From contig JACRIR010000245.1 in assembly GCA_016215705.1 (NCBI GenBank), forward strand, positions 1 to 14,218: 14,218 bases of DNA. The letters run 5' to 3'. Made by a program: the position numbers and the translations under genes. Each line of letters opens with the position of its first letter. The stretch's first letter is position 1. The notes under the pieces were generated by a model. It was given only the letters and a program-made list of their open reading frames with translations. It did not search any database and was not told where the DNA came from. The stretch is from Candidatus Poribacteria bacterium (lineage in GTDB: Bacteria > Abyssobacteria > SURF-5). Shown here piece after piece: positions 12,100-14,218 of the stretch.

Positions 12100-12129
12100 A
12101 TTATAGCATTGTGGTTAGGGTTGATTCAA
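12100..12129 (-). promoter_or_regulatory. Promoter of the regulator-por operon
   Basis: On the minus strand TTGAAT (12124-12129), an 18-base spacer and a perfect TATAAT (12100-12105), with an extended -10 TGC just before it. The start of transcription should be near 12093, about 32 bases before the regulator's ATG. A loose CAACC...GGTTG pair flanks the -10 and could be part of an operator, but this is weak. Confidence 0.75.
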
Positions 12130-12522
12130 TTTTGGATTTTAGATCACTGCTGTCCAAAACAAAAATCCTGAACCGCAGAGGGCGCGGAGGGGCGCAGAGA
12201 AAAACGGCAAAGAGCCAATGTCCTTCCGACCTGGAACCACGGATGCACACGGATTTGGGGAAAAGAAGAAGAAACAAAAAGAAGCATTATTAACCGCAGA
12301 TGGACGCCGATGGACGCAGATTTGGGAAAAGAAGAAGAAAAGGAAATCATGACAGAAACTCACGATTTCAAACGTGAGTAGTACAGGGACAAAACCATCA
12401 ATAGACATACTTCACCCCTTTTTCAGAGCCAATCACAACCACTTTATGGAGAGCCTCCAAAAGACATCTCTTGCCACAGAGAGCTCAGAGGTCTCCGAGA
12501 GATTCTGCGCTTCTTTAAGAAG

Positions 12523-12557
12523 CGGGTTTACGGTTCACGGTCCACGGTTTACGGTTG
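12523..12557. repeat. Short heptamer array, ACGGTTY type
   Basis: Five consecutive 7-base units in phase: CGGGTTT, ACGGTTC, ACGGTCC, ACGGTTT, ACGGTTG. Same unit as the long array at 13914-14081. A two-unit remnant ACAGTTT-ACGGTTG occurs at 13847-13860. Confidence 0.75.
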
Positions 12558-12698
12558 CTAATTAGTCGGTCTTTGGAACTGTGAGCAGCGGACCAAGCAA
12601 CTGTGAGCTGCATCCGCCGCGTGCTTTGCGAAGCTCCTTTTGCTCTTGTTCCTTTCGGGTTTCGCCTTCGGTTTCCCCAGGCGCCTTCGGGTGAAAGC

Positions 12699-12774
12699 GT
12701 GCGAATGAATTCACGCCCACAGCGCCATGCGAATGAATTCGCACCTACAGTCATGTGGACAAATTCGCACCTAC
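12699..12774. repeat. Three tandem-like copies of the GCGAATGAATTCGCACCTAC repeat
   Basis: Copies at 12699-12720 (ending CACGCCCAC), 12728-12748 (TGCGAATGAATTCGCACCTA then C) and 12755-12774 (degenerate, GTGGACAAATTCGCACCTAC). The unit contains the self-complementary GCGAATGAATTCGC-like core. Two more arms of the same family form the inverted repeat at 2121-2193. Confidence 0.7.
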
Positions 12775-12788
12775 CGTGCATTGTTTTC

Positions 12789-12808
12789 GGGCGACTCGCG
12801 AGTCGCCC
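12789..12808. repeat. Perfect 20-base palindrome GGGCGACTCG/CGAGTCGCCC
   Basis: Perfect palindrome followed by CTACAAGATACG. The palindrome at 3993-4021 carries the same flank in the opposite orientation, with differing but still paired inner bases, so these are two members of one family. Confidence 0.7.
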
Positions 12809-12880
12809 CTACAAGATACGTCATACGCCTACAAAATACGCCACAGGAATTATGAAGCGTACGCCTAATGAAGCCTGGGG

Positions 12881-12900
12881 CTCCACGCCCGGGCGTGGAG
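12881..12900. repeat. Perfect 20-base palindrome CTCCACGCCC/GGGCGTGGAG
   Basis: A fully self-complementary 20-mer in the repeat island with no adjacent T tract or gene. A second copy was not noticed in this window. Confidence 0.6.
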
Positions 12901-12993
12901 TTGATTGTTTGGCCATGCGCTCCTTCCCGCGCGCATGTTTTGAACTGTGAAGACAAGCGGCTGCCTCCGGTCCCCCACCACGCTTGCCAGAAA

Positions 12994-13049
12994 GAAGGCA
13001 AAAGGCGAAAGGTCAAAGGGCCGCAGGCCCGAGGCGAAAGGGTAAAAGC
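12994..13049. repeat. Purine-rich heptamer array, GAAAGGC type
   Basis: Eight 7-base units in phase, among them GAAGGCA, AAAGGCG, AAAGGTC, AAAGGGC, GAAAGGG and TAAAAGC. Related units occur near 13113-13140 and at 13332-13359 (GAAAGAC, GAAAGGA, GCAAGGC, GAAAGAG). The unit sequence is unrelated to the GGTTC heptamers but has the same length. Confidence 0.6.
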
Positions 13050-13060
13050 AAAGAAGAAGA

Positions 13061-13085
13061 GATTGCTTCGCTCCGTTCGCAATGA
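13061..13085. repeat. Dispersed hairpin repeat, ATTGC/GCAAT version
   Basis: Second copy of the repeat at 7037-7061. The outer stem differs in sequence but stays paired, and both end in ATGAC. Confidence 0.55.
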
Positions 13086-13280
13086 CCGTCGCGCATAAAG
13101 CCTTCCTCTCACAAAGGAAAGCGAAAGGCGAAAGGGGCCGCGCAAGGCGCGGAGTTCCGAGTTTCGAGTCGAAACCAGGGCTGTCTGCGGATCGTGCGAA
13201 GCCTCGACGTGAGGTTTGAGGGTGAAATTTCGCTTCCATTTTCCTATTCTGCCTTGTAACTCTTTGGCGCAGAAGGATAT

Positions 13281-13462
13281 GACACAAATGACGCAAGCAT
13301 GACGCAAGACCTGAATGAGAGACGAACAGGGGAAAGACGAAAGGAGCAAGGCGAAAGAGAATGCGTAACCAATGCTTTTGTAAGAACTTGTGAAGACAGA
13401 ATGCGCGGGGCCTCGAGACCTTTTTTGAAGAAATATGACACAAATGACGCAAATGACGCAAG
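13281..13462. repeat. Two clusters of 9-mer ACRCAAATG units
   Basis: Units such as ACACAAATG and ACGCAAATG or ACGCAAG(C)ATG occur at 13281-13308 and again at 13435-13462. Both clusters are preceded by ATATG, so they look like copies of one repeat. Four GAAAG-type heptamers (13332-13359) lie between them. Confidence 0.55.
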
Positions 13463-13913
13463 AAATCGTGTTTCGTTTGAAAAAAATTTGGGCTTAAACG
13501 ATCCAGTTGATTTTGGAATCGCGCGAGGCGAGGGACTTCGCAATGATCAGCCTGCCGATGAACGCCGGCCGGGCAAGGCGCGGGGTTTTGAGTACATGGT
13601 TCCGGGTTTCTAGTCAGAGAAGGAAGAGGGGGAACACGAATGGCGCGAATCATGGCGAATGGCACGAATGAGAACTTTTCCTTGCCAACGCATTTATCGA
13701 CTGACCAGTCAGCGAACAAAGAACGTATTGCAGTTGGCTTGGGCTCGAGCCGGGTCGTTGCTCCGGTCATTTCCCTTGTGAACATATCAGTCGTCTTCCT
13801 TCCCTTTGTGAGCGTGGCAAACAGTCTTCTTACTGACATCTACTATACAGTTTACGGTTGGGTGGAGAGTTGGTCAACGAACTTTTTGTTAACAAAAAGG
13901 ACCAAAGGCGGAA

Positions 13914-14081
13914 GTGGTTCACGGTTCACCGGTTACGGTTCACAGTTTATAGCAACCGGTTCATAGTTCATAGTTCATAGTTCATGGTTCATGGTTCATG
14001 GTTTAGGATTCATGGTTCATGGTTTATGGTTTATGGTTTAGGGTTTAGGGTCCACAGTTTACGGTTCACGGTTCGCGGTCA
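13914..14081. repeat. Heptanucleotide tandem array, about 24 units in uninterrupted phase
   Basis: The stretch parses without a gap into 24 units of 7 bases, consensus A-[C/T/G]-G-G-T-T-[C/T]. Examples are ACGGTTC, ATAGTTC (three in a row), ATGGTTC, ATGGTTT (three in a row) and AGGGTTT. Units vary, but spacing is strict through 168 bases. Seven is not a multiple of three, so the array cannot encode a repeated peptide of constant frame. Confidence 0.85.
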
Positions 14082-14218
14082 GGACAAGAGAGGGTTTGGG
14101 GTTCATGGTTGGGTTAAGGCTGGAACACGAATGGGATACGAATGAAACGAATGAGGCGAGGGAAGCTTCTTTATCCGCAGATTACGCAGATTTGCTCAGC
14201 GCAGCGGAGCCGCAGCCA

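Larger units (their letters stand above)
12130..14218. other. Gene-poor repeat island of about 2 kb
   Basis: No open frame here shows a recognisable domain; those that exist run across repeats and have low-complexity, frame-ambiguous translations. The stretch contains CGCAGA/GATGGACGC-type units (12171-12345), heptamer arrays (12523-12557, 12994-13049, 13332-13359, 13914-14081), GCGAATGAATTC units (12699-12774), palindromes (12789-12808, 12881-12900), 9-mer ACGCAAATG units (13281-13308, 13435-13462) and CGAATG units (13636-13670, 14125-14155). A few unrepetitive stretches, for example 13470-13620 and 13680-13840, hold nothing I can identify. Confidence 0.7.

Noticed and set aside
12139-12408. 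Short open frames with runs of phenylalanine
   Set aside because: They are translations of GAAGAAGAA-rich and GATGGACGC-type simple repeats, which give such spurious peptides in many genomes.
13281-13462. Possible CRISPR array
   Set aside because: Units are only 9 bases, not separated by unique spacers of constant length, and no cas genes are present.
13699-13710. GACTG-AC-CAGTC, resembling a TetR-family operator
   Set aside because: Only two 5-base arms, no promoter and no adjacent gene; too short to support.
12865-13839. A 324-codon open frame on the minus strand in the repeat island
   Set aside because: It passes through several repeat families, is rich in Arg, Ser, Pro and Phe as expected from repeat DNA, has no domain and no good ribosome site.
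13914-14081. Possible chromosome end (telomere-like heptamers)
   Set aside because: Sequence continues past the array with other repeats, units are too variable, and the gene content is bacterial with no sign of a linear end.

Overview
The window looks like chromosomal DNA of an uncultivated, probably strictly anaerobic bacterium. Genes are moderately GC-rich by eye, start sites carry ordinary Shine-Dalgarno sequences, and the main operon encodes a thiamine-diphosphate/[4Fe-4S] 2-oxoacid:ferredoxin oxidoreductase. Spaces between genes are crowded with several families of short palindromic and simple repeats, a habit common in metagenome-assembled genomes. The phylum cannot be fixed from the sequence. 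No rRNA, tRNA, CRISPR array or intact insertion sequence was seen.

Left part (1-4050): at the left edge a minus-strand AbrB/MazE-type antitoxin has its own promoter and a perfect 16-bp palindromic operator; its toxin partner should lie just outside the window. On the plus strand follow an AtuA-family (DUF1446) protein and a DUF4387 protein, a known gene pair that is here separated by a repeat-bearing spacer. Next comes a cold-shock protein gene behind a long leader. The leader holds a near-consensus promoter, two overlapping mini-ORFs and a strong intrinsic terminator upstream of the cold-shock gene, which suggests transcription attenuation. A minus-strand DUF1847 cysteine-rich protein gene faces the cold-shock gene.

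Middle and right part (4049-12130), all minus strand and read right to left: a sigma70-type promoter drives an XRE-cupin regulator, PorG (gamma), a flavoprotein fused to a two-cluster ferredoxin (GltD-like plus PorD-like), PorA (alpha) and PorB (beta). Three of the four junctions are ATGA overlaps; the porG to flavoprotein junction is opened by a palindromic element. The enzyme would interconvert a 2-oxoacid plus CoA with acyl-CoA and CO2 using ferredoxin, and the flavoprotein could link this to NAD(P)H. Downstream lie a small membrane protein and an 871-residue glycoside-hydrolase-38/57-like protein that overlap by 8 bases.

Right end (about 12130-14218): roughly 2 kb with no convincing gene, made almost entirely of short repeats. 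It includes an in-phase array of about 24 degenerate heptamers, a second purine-rich heptamer family, 9-mer arrays and several palindromes.

The most interesting points are the cold-shock leader attenuator; a palindromic element family that supplies the C-terminus and stop codon of PorG and has a decayed copy inside the coding region of the glycosidase-like gene; and the heptamer arrays.
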